Assembly: GCA_032622095.1 (NCBI GenBank)
Contig: CP136064.1
Location: 194,897,948 to 194,961,947, forward strand
Length of the DNA: 64,000 nucleotides
DNA from: Siphonodentalium dalli
Taxonomy: Eukaryota; Mollusca; Scaphopoda; Gadilida; Siphonodentaliidae
Direction of reading: 5' to 3'
The position numbers and the translations under genes were made by a program. Shown piece after piece: positions 36,191 through 48,959 of this stretch (the stretch's first letter is position 1; each line of letters starts with the position of its first letter). The notes beneath the pieces were generated by a model. That model saw only the letters and a program-made list of their open reading frames with translations. It made no database searches and was not told the DNA's origin.

Positions 36191-36440
36191 GCGTCGCGGC
36201 TTCTCATTATAAACAGTCGACATGTATTCCGTCGAGTGGCTGATATACATAGACTCTGCAACTGACTTACTTTATCTGTTCTCTCTCGAGTATAATTGGT
36301 TCCTCTAAAAATAGAGTCGTGAAATTTAAGAACAAGTAAATATGAATCTAGATTTTTGCCCATTTTATTAATTTAAAATTGGAGTAGCGGATGAGTATAA
36401 ATACCTGTATATCAGTCTCATTTTCATTTGCTACGGAAAA

Positions 36441-37080
36441 ATGAAAAATTCACAGGAGAACTTGTGTTCAAGGGCATCTAAAACTATGTTTTTCTTAACG
36501 AACTTGCTCAAATTGCAAATAGAATTACACACAACGACAAAGTGTAAAATATTCGATAAGCTTATTAAACTAATATCACTGTATGTTGGCTATGATATAT
36601 GGGCGCCTGAACTTAAGTTGCCTTACAAAGATACGATTGGGTGTGAAAAAACACATCTGAAGTTTTGTAAGAAAGCATCTAATCACGCTTCAAGAGCGGC
36701 GCTATGTCGTTTCCCTGGCTATAGTCAACGAAGGTGTACTTCATTTATCCAAATATGTGAATAAACTTTCTAACGTAAATATTGGCAATATTGTATCCGG
36801 GTCCTTTGAAGAATGGGTAACTTGTAAACTTCCATCTTGGGCCACGCACCTATCGAAATGGGATGTTAGATTAAACGACGATAATTCTTTTTCAGGAACG
36901 AATTAGAGGCAGTAAAATTGTTGGTAAAACAAGAACACATCTCAGTTTAAACATGATATATTCGACGACGACAAATTGAGTGGGAAAAACAGATTAAGCA
37001 CTTAGAGGTTATTCAAGGAAGAATACATCTTTGAACCATATCTCACCTACGCGAAATCTCAAGAATATATATGTTTCTAG
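36441..37080 (+). pseudogene. Non-LTR retrotransposon fragment (family of the 20.3-kb copy)
   Basis: A frame reading KIFDKLIKLISLYVGYDIWAPE and ...KTHLKFCKKASNH parallels [21 protein letters not shown] and [12 protein letters not shown] of the element at 20,268. It is broken by shifts after about 36,700. Only a few hundred bases of the RT C-terminal region remain. Confidence 0.65.
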
Positions 37081-37683
37081 ACTTCGCGCGAGTAATCATG
37101 TTCTAGAAATAGAAATAAAGGAGACATGAGGCCCCCATCCCCACCCACCTGGAATATGGAATACCACTTAACACAGAGGGTGGAATACGGAATACCAGTT
37201 AACAGCCATATGTAATTTTCCGGATAATTTTTCTATTGCCGTACGAACGCCGGTCATTCCGCAGTGTCCACATCTAAACTGATCTAAAATGAAGATGATC
37301 GACTATCTGTACGTCAAACCGAGAATTTATTGTGACAAAAATCGCATTTATATTATTATGATCATTTTTTGGAATGTGTCGAAGGTCGGCGTACTAGTAC
37401 CGGTATTTTTGGAATACCGAATACCTCCTAACAGAGGGCCGGAATACGGCGTACCTCATAACAGGGCATGGAATACGGCGTACGAAAAGGGGGTGGGGGC
37501 CTCAGACATAGACAACCTATATGACACCATTACAAAAGCTTATAATATGCCATGTGTGCAAACGACACATAATTGAAATGGAGATACATTTTGTCATGTT
37601 TATCTATCTGTCTATATATTATATATATTATAGTACTAAGTCGCATTTCGCCGACCTCTTGACATGGTCGATCTCGTGTCAGC

Positions 37684-37870
37684 AGAGGCGGACTGGCCGA
37701 TCGGGAGACCGGGAAATTTCCCGATGGGCCGGAGGCCGGAAAAATTCTGATTCCACGTGATTTTCTATCAAGCGAGAATCCGAGGGGTTTTTTTACGGTT
37801 TGGGGGGGGGGGGGGGGTATATGTGGTTGGGCCGCCCAACCACAACTTGGGCCGAAAATGAAACCGACGT
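37684..37870. repeat. MITE-like segment: cggactggccgatcggg and G-run
   Basis: Inverted short motifs (gactggccgatcgggagacc, cccgatgggccgg) resemble the ends of widespread non-autonomous elements. A run of 14 Gs lies at about 37,802-37,817. Confidence 0.4.
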
Positions 37871-37895
37871 GGGCCGCCACATGTGTTGTTTAACC

Positions 37896-38291
37896 AGCCG
37901 TGTATCCAATAAGTTGTTCATTGTTCATGTCGGGACAAACAACATTCATAAATATTCTGTTGATCAAATATATATGATTTCCTTATATAATGATCTGATA
38001 ACTACCTGTCAGAAACATACTGCTAGTTATCTAATTATATCAGCCTTACTACCAAGACCAGTTGATTTTAAATACACTGAAGGTAAAGTCATTGATGTTA
38101 ACAATGAATTACAGAAATTATGTCAGAAGCGTATTAAGTTCATTAGAACATATAAGCCTTTCATTAAGAAAGGAACTCATCTACATCTAAGGCATTTGTT
38201 CGCAGCTAATGATGGAGGTTTTCACCTCAATTGGGAAGGTTCTAGAGTGTTATCAATTTTTGTCATACAAGTTGTCAAATATTTACCATGA
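37896..38291 (+). pseudogene. SGNH/GDSL-hydrolase-like fragment, probably retroelement-derived
   Basis: About 130 codons read VHVGTNNIHKYSVDQI, then LIISALLPRPVDFKY, VNNELQKLCQKR and FAANDGGFHLNWEGSRVL. The order GTN (block III), ...ALLPR..., and D-x-x-H-x-N/S-x-x-G (block V) is that of SGNH hydrolases. The block I GDS serine motif lies upstream in the family and is not visible, being replaced by the G-run segment. Esterase domains of this type occur in ORF1 of some CR1-group retrotransposons and in retroelement-linked ORFs. No start codon or splice site defines a host gene, and the satellite begins 100 bp downstream. Confidence 0.55.
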
Positions 38292-41200
38292 AGAACCTTA
38301 TGTTTCACAATTAGTAATACATTGTAGATCATGTATTACTAGGACATCCAGTCATGTCTGTGATATTGCATCTTAAATTACTATTATATATCATACTAGC
38401 CGATGAGCCCGACGTTGTCCGGGCTATTCAAAATCAAATTTCAAGTCGATAGCTCCACCCGTTTCCGATATCTCGTCTGCGCATGCGCGAAGCTGGCATC
38501 GCACGGGCTCGGCGACCCGATAAAATTCGTATCCGGGGCAAGATACATTCACATACCAAATTTCATGTCGATAGCTCCACCCGTTTCCGAGATCTCGTCT
38601 GCGCATTCGCGAAGCTGGCGTCGCATGGGCTCGGCGACCAGATAAAATTCGTATCCGGGGCAAGATACATTCACATAGCAAATTTCAAGTCGATAGCTCC
38701 ACCCGTTTCAGAGATCTCGTCTGCGCATGCGCTGCATGGGCGTCGCACGGGCTCGGCAATACGACAAGGACGACCGCCTGGTCAAACTACACACACGTAC
38801 CAAGTTTCGTCCCGATCGGTCGAAAATCGTAGATTTGTAAAAATGACATACAGACATACATACAGACAGACAGACAACAGAGGTCTTCAAAATTTATATG
38901 AGACTAGCCGATGAGCCCGACGTTGTCCGGGCTATTCAAAAACCAAATTTCAAGTCGATAGCTCCACCCGTTTCCGAGATCTGGTCTGCGCATGCGCGAA
39001 GCTGACGGGCTCGGCGACCCTATAAAATTCGTATCCCGTTTCCGAGATTTGGTCTGCGCATGCGCGAAGCTGGCGTCGCACGGGCTCGGCGACCCGATAA
39101 AATTCGTATCCGAGGCAAGATACATTCACATAGCAAATTTCAAGTCGATAGCTCCACCCGTTTCCGAGATCTGGTCTGCGCATGCGCGAAGCTGGCGTCG
39201 CACGGGCTCGGCGACCCGATGAAAATCGTATCCGGTGCAAGATACATTCACATAGCAAATTTCAAGTCGATAGCTCCACCCGTTTCCGAGATCTCGTCTG
39301 CGCATGCGCGAAGCTTGAGTCGCACGGGCTCGGCGACCCGATAAAAATCGTATCCGGGGCAAGATACATTCACATAGAAAATTTCAAGTCGATAGCTCCA
39401 CCCGTTTCCGAGATCTCGTATGCGCATGCGTTGCACGGGCGCCGCACGGGCTCGCCAATACGACAAGGTCGACCGCCTGGTCAATCTACACACACGTACC
39501 AAGTTTCGTCCCGATCGGTCGAGAATCGTAGATTTGTATAAATGACAGACAAACATACATACAGACAAACAGACAAACATACGAGACTAGCCGATGAGCC
39601 CGACGTTGTCCGGGCTATTCAAAAACCAAATTTCAAGTCGATAGCTCTACCCAGCCCGACGTTGTCCGGGCTATTCAAAAACCAAATTTCAAGTCGATAG
39701 CTCTACCCGTTTCCGAGATCTGGTCTGCGCATGCGCGAAGCTGGCGTCGTACGGGCTCGGCGACCCGATAAAATTCGTATCCGGGGCAAGATACATTCAC
39801 ATACCAAATTTCAAGTCGATAGCTCCACCCGTTTCCGAGATCTCATCTGCGCATGCGCGAAGCTGGCGTCGCACGGACTCGACGACCCGATAAAAATCGT
39901 ATCCGGGGCAAGATACATTCACATAGCAAATTTCAAGTCGATAGCTCCACCCGTTTCCGAGATCTCGTCTGCGCATGCGCGAAGCGGGCGCCGCACTGGC
40001 TCGCCAATACGACAACGTCCACCGCCTGGTCAAACTACACACAAGTACCAAGGTTCGTCCCGATCGGTCGAGAATCGTAGATTTGTATAAATGACAAACA
40101 AACATACAGACAAACAAACAGACAGAGGTCTTCAATATATATATGAGACTAGCCGATGAGCCCGAAGTTGTCCGGGCTATTCAAAAACCAAATTTCAAGT
40201 CGATAGCTCTACCCGTTTCCGAGATCTGGTCTGCGCATGCGCGAAGCTGGCGTCGCACGGGCTATTCAAAAACCAAATTTCAAGTCGATAGCTCCGAGAT
40301 CTGGTCTGCGCATGCACGAAGCTTGCGTCGCACGGGCTCGGCGACCCGATAAAAATCGTATCCGGGGCAAGATACATTCACATAGCAAATTTCAAGTCGA
40401 TAGCTCCACCCGTTTCCGAGATCTCGTCTGCGCATGCGCGAAGCTTGCGTCGCACGGGCTCGGCGACCCGATAAAAATCGTATCCGGGGCAAGATACATT
40501 CACATAGAAAATTTCAAGTCGATAGCTCCACCCGTTTCCGAGATCTCGTATGCGCATGCGTTGCACGGGCGCCGCACGGGCTCGCCAATACGACAAGGTC
40601 GACCGCCTGGTCAATCTACACATACGTACCAAGTTTCGTCCCGATCGGTCGAGAATCGTAGATTTGTATAAATGACAGACAAACATACATACAGACAAAC
40701 AGACAAACAGACAGAGGTCTTCAAAATATATATGAGACTAGCCGATGAGCCCGACTTTGTCCGGGCTATTCAAAAACCAAATTTCAAGTCGATAGCTCTA
40801 CCCAGCCCGACGTTGTCCGGGCTATTCAAAAACCAAATTTCAAGTCGATAGCTCTACCCGTTTCCGAGATCTGGTCTGCGCATGCGCGAAGCTGGCGTCG
40901 CACGGGCTCGGCGACCCGATAAAATTCGTATCCGGGGCAAGATACATTCACATACCAAATTTCAAGTCGATAGCTCCACCCGTTTCCGAGATCTCGTCTG
41001 CGCATGCGCGAAGCTTGCGTCACACGGGCTCGGCGACCCGATAAAAATCGTATCCGGGGCAAGATACATTCACATAGAAAATTTCAAGTCGATAGCTCCA
41101 CCCGTTTCCGAGATCTCGTATGCGCATGCGTTGCACGGGCGCCGCACGGGCTCGCCAATACGACAAGGTCGACCGCCTGGTCAATCTACACACACGTACC

Positions 41201-42393
41201 AAGTTTCGTCCCGATCGGTCGAGAATCGTAGATTTGTATAAATGACAAACAAACATACAGACAAACAAACAGACAGAGGTCTTCAATATATATATGAGAC
41301 TAGCCGATGAGCCCGAAGTTGTCCGGGCTATTCAAAAACCAAATTTCAAGTCGATAGCTCTACCAGTTTCCGAGATCTGGTCTGCGCATGCGCGAAGCTG
41401 GCGTCGCACGGGCTCGGCGACCCGATAAAATTCGTATCCGGGGCAAGATACATTCACATACCAAATTTCAAGTCGATAGCTCCACCCGTTTCCGAGATCT
41501 CATCTGCGCATGCGCGAAGCTGGCGTCGCACGGGCTCGGCGACCCGATAAAATTCGTATCCGGGGCAAGATACATTCACATAGCAAATTTCAAGTCGATA
41601 GCTCCACCCGTTTCCGAGATCTCGTCTGCGCATGCGCGAAGCGGGCGCCGCACTGGCTCGCCAATACGACAACGTCCACCGCCTGGTCAAACTACACACA
41701 AGTACCAAGTTTCGTCCCGATCGGTCGAGAATCGTAGATTTGTATAAATGACAAACAAACATACAGACAAACAAACAGACAGAGGTCTTCAATATATATA
41801 TGAGACTAGCCGATGAGCCCGAAGTTGTCCGGGCTATTCAAAAACCAAATTTCAAGTCGATAGCTCTACCCGTTTCCGAGATCTGGTCTGCGCATGCGCG
41901 AAGCTGGCGTCGCACGGGCTATTCAAAAACCAAATTTCAAGTCGATAGCTCCGAGATCTGGTCTGCGCATGCACGAAGCTTGCGTCGCACGGGCTCGGCG
42001 ACCCGATAAAAATCGTATCCGGGGCAAGATACATTCACATAGCAAATTTCAAGTCGATAGCTCCACCCGTTTCCGAGATCTCGTCTGCGCATGCGCGAAG
42101 CTTGCGTCGCACGGGCTCGGCGACCCGATAAAAATCGTATCCGGGGCAAGATACATTCACATAGAAAATTTCAAGTCGATAGCTCCACCCGTTTCCGAGA
42201 TCTCGTATGCGCATGCGTTGCACGGGCGCCGCACGGGCTCGCCAATACGACAAGGTCGACCGCCTGGTCAATCTACACACACGTACCAAGTTTCGTCCCG
42301 ATCGGTCGAGAATCGTAGATTTGTATAAATGACAGACAAACATACATACAGACAAACAGACAAACAGACAGAGGTCTTCAAAATATATATGAG

Positions 42394-44171
42394 ACTAGCC
42401 GATGAGCCCGACGTTGTCCGGGCTATTCAAAAACCAAATTTCAAGTCGATAGCTCTACCCAGCCCGACGTTGTCCGGGCTATTCAAAAACCAAATTTCAA
42501 GTCGATAGCTCTACCCGTTTCCGAGATCTGGTCTGCGCATGCGCGAAGCTGGCGTCGCACGGGCTCGGCGACCCGATAAAATTCGTATCCGGGGCAAGAT
42601 ACATTCACATACCAAATTTCAAGTCGATAGCTCCACCCGTTTCCGAGATCTCGTCTGCGCATGCGCGAAGCTGGCGTCGCACGGGCTCGACGACCCGATA
42701 AAAATCGTATCCGGGGCAAGATACATTCACATAGCAAATTTCAAGTCGATAGCTCCACCCGTTTCCGAGATCTCGTCTGCGCATGCGCGAAGCTTGCGTC
42801 GCACGGGCTCGGCGACCCGATAAAAATCGTATCCGGGGCAAGATACATTCACATAGAAAATTTCAAGTCGATAGCTCCACCCGTTTCCGAGATCTCGTAT
42901 GCGCATGCGTTGCACGGGCGCCGCACGGGCTCGCCAATACGACAAGGTCGACCGCCTGGTCAATCTACACACACGTACCAAGTTTCGTCCCGATCGGTCG
43001 AGAATCGTAGATTTGTATAAATGACAAACAAACATACAGACAAACAAACAGACAGAGGTCTTCAATATATATATGAGACTAGCCGATGAGCCCGAAGTTG
43101 TCCGGGCTATTCAAAAACCAAATTTCAAGTCGATAGCTCTACCAGTTTCCGAGATCTGGTCTGCGCATGCGCGAAGCTGGCGCCGCACGGGCTCGGCGAC
43201 CCGATAAAATTCGTATCCGGGGCAAGATACATTCACATACCAAATTTCAAGTCGATAGCTCCACCCGTTTCCGAGATCTCATCTGCGCATGCGCGAAGCT
43301 GGCGTCGCACGGGCTCGGCGACCCGATAAAATTCGTATCCGGGGCAAGATACATTCACATAGCAAATTTCAAGTCGATAGCTCCACCCGTTTCCGAGATC
43401 TCGTCTGCGCATGCGCGAAGCGGGCGCCGCACTGGCTCGCCAATACGACAACGTCCACCGCCTGGTCAAACTACACACAAGTACCAAGTTTCGTCCCGAT
43501 CGGTCGAGAATCGTAGATTTGTATAAATGACAAACAAACATACAGACAAACAAACAGACAGAGGTCTTCAATATATATATGAGACTAGCCGATGAGCCCG
43601 AAGTTGTCCGGGCTATTCAAAAACCAAATTTCAAGTCGATAGCTCTACCCGTTTCCGAGATCTGGTCTGCGCATGCGCGAAGCTGGCGTCGCACGGGCTA
43701 TTCAAAAACCAAATTTCAAGTCGATAGCTCCGAGATCTGGTCTGCGCATGCACGAACTTGCGTCGCACGGGCTCGGCGACCCGATAAAAATCGTATCCGG
43801 GGCAAGATACATTCACATAGCAAATTTCAAGTCGATAGCTCCACCCGTTTCCGAGATCTCGTCTGCGCATGCGCGAAGCTTGCGTCGCACGGGCTCGGCG
43901 ACCCGATAAAAATCGTATCCGGGGCAAGATACATTCACATAGAAAATTTCAAGTCGATAGCTCCACCCGTTTCCGAGATCTCGTATGCGCATGCGTTGCA
44001 CGGGCGCCGCACGGGCTCGCCAATACGACAAGGTCGACCGCCTGGTCAATCTACACACACGTACCAAGTTTCGTCCCGATCGGTCGAGAATCGTAGATTT
44101 GTATAAATGACAGACAAACATACATACAGACAAACAGACAAACAGACAGAGGTCTTCAAAATATATATGAG
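42394..44171 (+). repeat. Higher-order repeat unit A-B-C (copy 2)
   Basis: A at 42394, B at 43078, C at 43584; total 1,778 bp. The unit before it (40737-42393, 1,657 bp) lacks one monomer in A. Confidence 0.85.
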
Positions 44172-45949
44172 ACTAGCCGATGAGCCCGACGTTGTCCGGG
44201 CTATTCAAAAACCAAATTTCAAGTCGATAGCTCTACCCAGCCCGACGTTGTCCGGGCTATTCAAAAACCAAATTTCAAGTCGATAGCTCTACCCGTTTCC
44301 GAGATCTGGTCTGCGCATGCGCGAAGCTGGCGTCGCACGGGCTCGGCGACCCGATAAAATTCGTATCCGGGGCAAGATACATTCACATACCAAATTTCAA
44401 GTCGATAGCTCCACCCGTTTCCGAGATCTCGTCTGCACATGCGCGAAGCTGGCGTCGCACGGGCTCGACGACCCGATAAAAATCGTATCCGGGGCAAGAT
44501 ACATTCACATAGCAAATTTCAAGTCGATAGCTCCACCCGTTTCCGAGATCTCGTCTGCGCATGCGCGAAGCTTGCGTCGCACGGGCTCGGCGATCCGATA
44601 AAAATCGTATCCGGGGCAAGATACATTCACATAGAAAATTTCAAGTCGATAGCTCCACCCGTTTCCGAGATCTCGTATGCGCATGCGTTGCACGGGCGCC
44701 GCACGGGCTCGCCAATACGACAAGGTCGACCGCCTGGTCAATCTACACACACGTACCAAGTTTCGTCCCGATCGGTCGAGAATCGTAGATTTGTATAAAT
44801 GACAAACAAACATACAGACAAACAAACAGACAGAGGTCTTCAATATATATATGAGACTAGCCGATGAGCCCGAAGTTGTCCGGGCTATTCAAAAACCAAA
44901 TTTCAAGTCGATAGCTCTACCAGTTTCCGAGATCTGGTCTGCGCATGCGCGAAGCTGGCGCCGCACGGGCTCGGCGACCCGATAAAATTCGTATCCGGGG
45001 CAAGATACATTCACATACCAAATTTCAAGTCGATAGCTCCACCCGTTTCCGAGATCTCATCTGCGCATGCGCGAAGCTGGCGTCGCACGGGCTCGGCGAC
45101 CCGATAAAATTCGTATCCGGGGCAAGATACATTCACATAGCAAATTTCAAGTCGATAGCTCCACCCGTTTCCGAGATCTCGTCTGCGCATGCGCGAAGCG
45201 GGCGCCGCACTGGCTCGCCAATACGACAACGTCCACCGCCTGGTCAAACTACACACAAGTACCAAGTTTCGTCCCGATCGGTCGAGAATCGTAGATTTGT
45301 ATAAATGACAAACAAACATACAGACAAACAAACAGACAGAGGTCTTCAATATATATATGAGACTAGCCGATGAGCCCGAAGTTGTCCGGGCTATTCAAAA
45401 ACCAAATTTCAAGTCGATAGCTCTACCCGTTTCCGAGATCTGGTCTGCGCATGCGCGAAGCTGGCGTCGCACGGGCTATTCAAAAACCAAATTTCAAGTC
45501 GATAGCTCCGAGATCTGGTCTGCGCATGCACGAACTTGCGTCGCACGGGCTCGGCGACCCGATAAAAATCGTATCCGGGGCAAGATACATTCACATAGCA
45601 AATTTCAAGTCGATAGCTCCACCCGTTTCCGAGATCTCGTCTGCGCATGCGCGAAGCTTGCGTCGCACGGGCTCGGCGACCCGATAAAAATCGTATCCGG
45701 GGCAAGATACATTCACATAGAAAATTTCAAGTCGATAGCTCCACCCGTTTCCGAGATCTCGTATGCGCATGCGTTGCACGGGCGCCGCACGGGCTCGCCA
45801 ATACGACAAGGTCGACCGCCTGGTCAATCTACACACACGTACCAAGTTTCGTCCCGATCGGTCGAGAATCGTAGATTTGTATAAATGACAGACAAACATA
45901 CATACAGACAAACAGACAAACAGACAGAGGTCTTCAAAATATATATGAG
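44172..45949 (+). repeat. Higher-order repeat unit A-B-C (copy 3)
   Basis: Exactly 1,778 bp like the preceding unit and nearly identical to it. It shares private variants with flanking blocks (for example the ctgcacatgcgcg change near 44,430 and again near 46,210), indicating recent unequal exchange. Confidence 0.85.
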
Positions 45950-48877
45950 ACTAGCCGATGAGCCCGACGTTGTCCGGGCTATTCAAAAACCAAATTTCAA
46001 GTCGATAGCTCTACCCAGCCCGACGTTGTCCGGGCTATTCAAAAACCAAATTTCAAGTCGATAGCTCTACCCGTTTCCGAGATCTGGTCTGCGCATGCGC
46101 GAAGCTGGCGTCGCACGGGCTCGGCGACCCGATAAAATTCGTATCCGGGGCAAGATACATTCACATACCAAATTTCAAGTCGATAGCTCCACCCGTTTCC
46201 GAGATCTCGTCTGCACATGCGCGAAGCTGGCGTCGCACGGGCTCGACGACCCGATAAAAATCGTATCCGGGGCAAGATACATTCACATAGCAAATTTCAA
46301 GTCGATAGCTCCACCCGTTTCCGAGATCTCGTCTGCGCATGCGCGAAGCTTGCGTCGCACGGGCTCGGCGATCCGATAAAAATCGTATCCGGGGCAAGAT
46401 ACATTCACATAGAAAATTTCAAGTCGATAGCTCCACCCGTTTCCGAGATCTCGTATGCGCATGCGTTGCACGGGCGCCGCACGGGCTCGCCAATACGACA
46501 AGGTCGACCGCCTGGTCAATCTACACACACGTACCAAGTTTCGTCCCGATCGGTCGAGAATCGTAGATTTGTATAAATGACAAACAAACATACAGACAAA
46601 CAAACAGACAGAGGTCTTCAATATATATATGAGACTAGCCGATGATCCCGAAATTGTCCGGGCTATTCAAAAACCAAATTTCAAGTCGATAGCTCTACCC
46701 GTTTCCGAGATCTGGTCTGCGCATGCGCGAAGCTGGCGTCGCACGGGCTATTCAAAAACCAAATTTCAAGTCGATAGCTCCGAGATCTGGTCTGCGCATG
46801 CACGAAGCTTGCGTCGCACGGGCTCGGCGACCCGATACAAATCGTATCCGGGGCAAGATACATTCACATAGCAAATTTCAAGTCGATAGCTCCACCCGTT
46901 TCCGAGATCTCGTCTGCGCATGCGCGAAGCTTGCGTCGCACGGGCTCGGCGACCTGATAAAAATCATATCCGGGGCAAGATACATTCACATAGAAAATTT
47001 CAAGTCGATTGCTCCACCCGTTTCCGAGATCTCGTATGCGCATGCGTTGCACGGGCGCCGCACGGGCTCGCCAATACGACAAGGTCGACCGCCTGGTCAA
47101 TCTACACACACGTACCAAGTTTCGTCCCGATCGGTCGAAAATCGTAGATTTGTATAAATGACAGACAAACATACATACAGACAAACAGACAAACAGACAG
47201 AGGTCTTCAAAATATATATGAGACTAGCCGATGAGCCCGACGTTGTCCGGGCTATTCAAAAACCAAATTTCAAGTCGATAGCTCTACCCAGCCCGACGTT
47301 GTCCGGGCTATTCAAAAACCAAATTTCAAGTCGATAGCTCTACCCGTTTCCGAGATCTGGTTTGCGCATGCGCGAAGCTGGCGTCGCACGGGCTCGGCGA
47401 CCCGATAAAATTCGTATCCGGGGCAAGATACATTCACATACCAAATTTCAAGTCGATAGCTCCACCCATTTCCGAGATCTCGTCTGCGCATGCGCGAAGC
47501 TGGCGTCGCACGGGCTCGGCGACCCGATAAAATTCGTATCCGGGGCAAGATACATTCACATACCAAATTTCAAGTCGATAGCTCCACCCGTTTCCGAGAT
47601 CTCATCTGCGCATGCGCGAAGCTGGCGTCGCACGGGCTCGGCGACCCGATAAAATTCGTATCCGGGGCAAGATACATTCACATAGCAAATTTCAAGTCGA
47701 TAGCTCCACCCGTTTCCGAGATCTCGTCTGCGCATGCGCGAAGCGGGCGCCGCACTGGCTCGCCAATACGACAACGTCCACCGCCTGGTCAAACTACACA
47801 CAAGTACCAAGTTTCGTCCCGATCGGTCGAGAATCGTAGATTTGTATAAATGACAAACAAACATACAGACAAACAAACAGACAGAGGTCTTCAATATATA
47901 TATGAGACTAGCCGATGAGCCCGAAGTTGTCCGGGCTATTCAAAAACCAAATTTCAAGTCGATAGCTCTACCCGTTTCCGAGATATGGTCTGCGCATGCA
48001 CGAAGCTGGCGTCGCACGGGCTATTCAAAAACCAAATTTCAAGTCGATAGCTCCGAGATCTGGTCTGCGCATGCACGAAGCTTGCGTCGCACGGGCTCGG
48101 CGACCCGATAAAAATCGTATCCGGGGCAAGATACATTCACATTCCAAATTTCAAGTCGATAGCTCTACCCGTTTCCGAGATCTCGTCTGCGCATGCGCGA
48201 AGCTGGCGTCGCACGGGCTCGGCGACCCGATAAAATTCGTATCCGGGGCAAGACACATTCACATAGCAAATTTCAAATCGATAGCTCCACCCGTTTCCGA
48301 GATCTCGTCTGCGCATGCGCGAAGCTGGCGTCGCACGGGCTCGACGACCCGATAAAATTCGCATCCGGGGCAAGATACATTCACATAGCAAATTTCAAGT
48401 CGATAGCTCCACCCGTTTCCTAGATCTCGTCTGCGCATGCGCTGCACGGGCGTCGCGATCGGTCGAGAATCGTAGATTTGTATAAATGACAAACACAAAC
48501 AGACAAACAGACAAACAGACAGACAGAGGTCTTCAAAAATATATATGAGACTAGCCGATGAGCCCGATGTTGTCCGGGCTATTCAAAAACCAAATTTCAA
48601 GTCGATAGCTCCACCCGTTTCCGAGATCTGGTCTGCGCATGCGCGAAGCTTGCGTCGCGCGGGCTCGGCGACCCGATAAAATCGTATCCGGGGCAAGATA
48701 CATTCACATAACAAATTTCAAGTCGATAGCTCCACCCGTTTCCGAGATCTCGTCTGCGCATGCGCGAAGCGGGCGTCGCACGGGCTCGCCAATACGACAA
48801 AGACCACCGCCTGGTCAAACTACACACACGTACCAAGTTTCGTCCCGATCGGTCGAGAATCGTAGATTTGTATTAAT

Positions 48878-48911
<34 letters not shown>

Positions 48912-48959
48912 GGTCTTCAAAATATATGAGTCAATATCAATTTTGGTCAAAATTACAGA

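Larger units (their letters stand above)
38395..48925 (+). repeat. 10.5-kb satellite: 122-bp monomers in a 1,778-bp higher-order repeat
   Basis: Blocks begin actagccgatgagcccga at 38395, 38903, 39586, 40148, 40737, 41299, 41805, 42394, 43078, 43584, 44172, 44856, 45362, 45950, 46634, 47223, 47907 and 48550. They end in a (CAGACAAA)n-type tail plus gaggtcttcaaaatatata. Block lengths fall into classes of 684 (A, or 562 when one monomer is missing), 506 (B) and 588 (C). Within blocks, 122-bp monomers carry tttccgagatctcgtctgcg, catgcgcgaag, ggctcggcgacccgataaaa and gatacattcacata. Each block ends in a distinct segment (accaagtttcgtcccgatcg). ORFs on both strands are periodic artefacts. Confidence 0.93.

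Noticed and set aside
38395-48925. CRISPR-like regular repeats
   Set aside because: The repeats are long, contiguous and without unique spacers; the sequence is animal DNA. It is a satellite.
38403-48929. Dozens of 60-175-codon open frames on both strands across the satellite
   Set aside because: They repeat with the 122-bp and 1,778-bp periods, appear on both strands at once and shift frame between monomers (122 is not a multiple of three). They are by-products of a GC-rich repeat.
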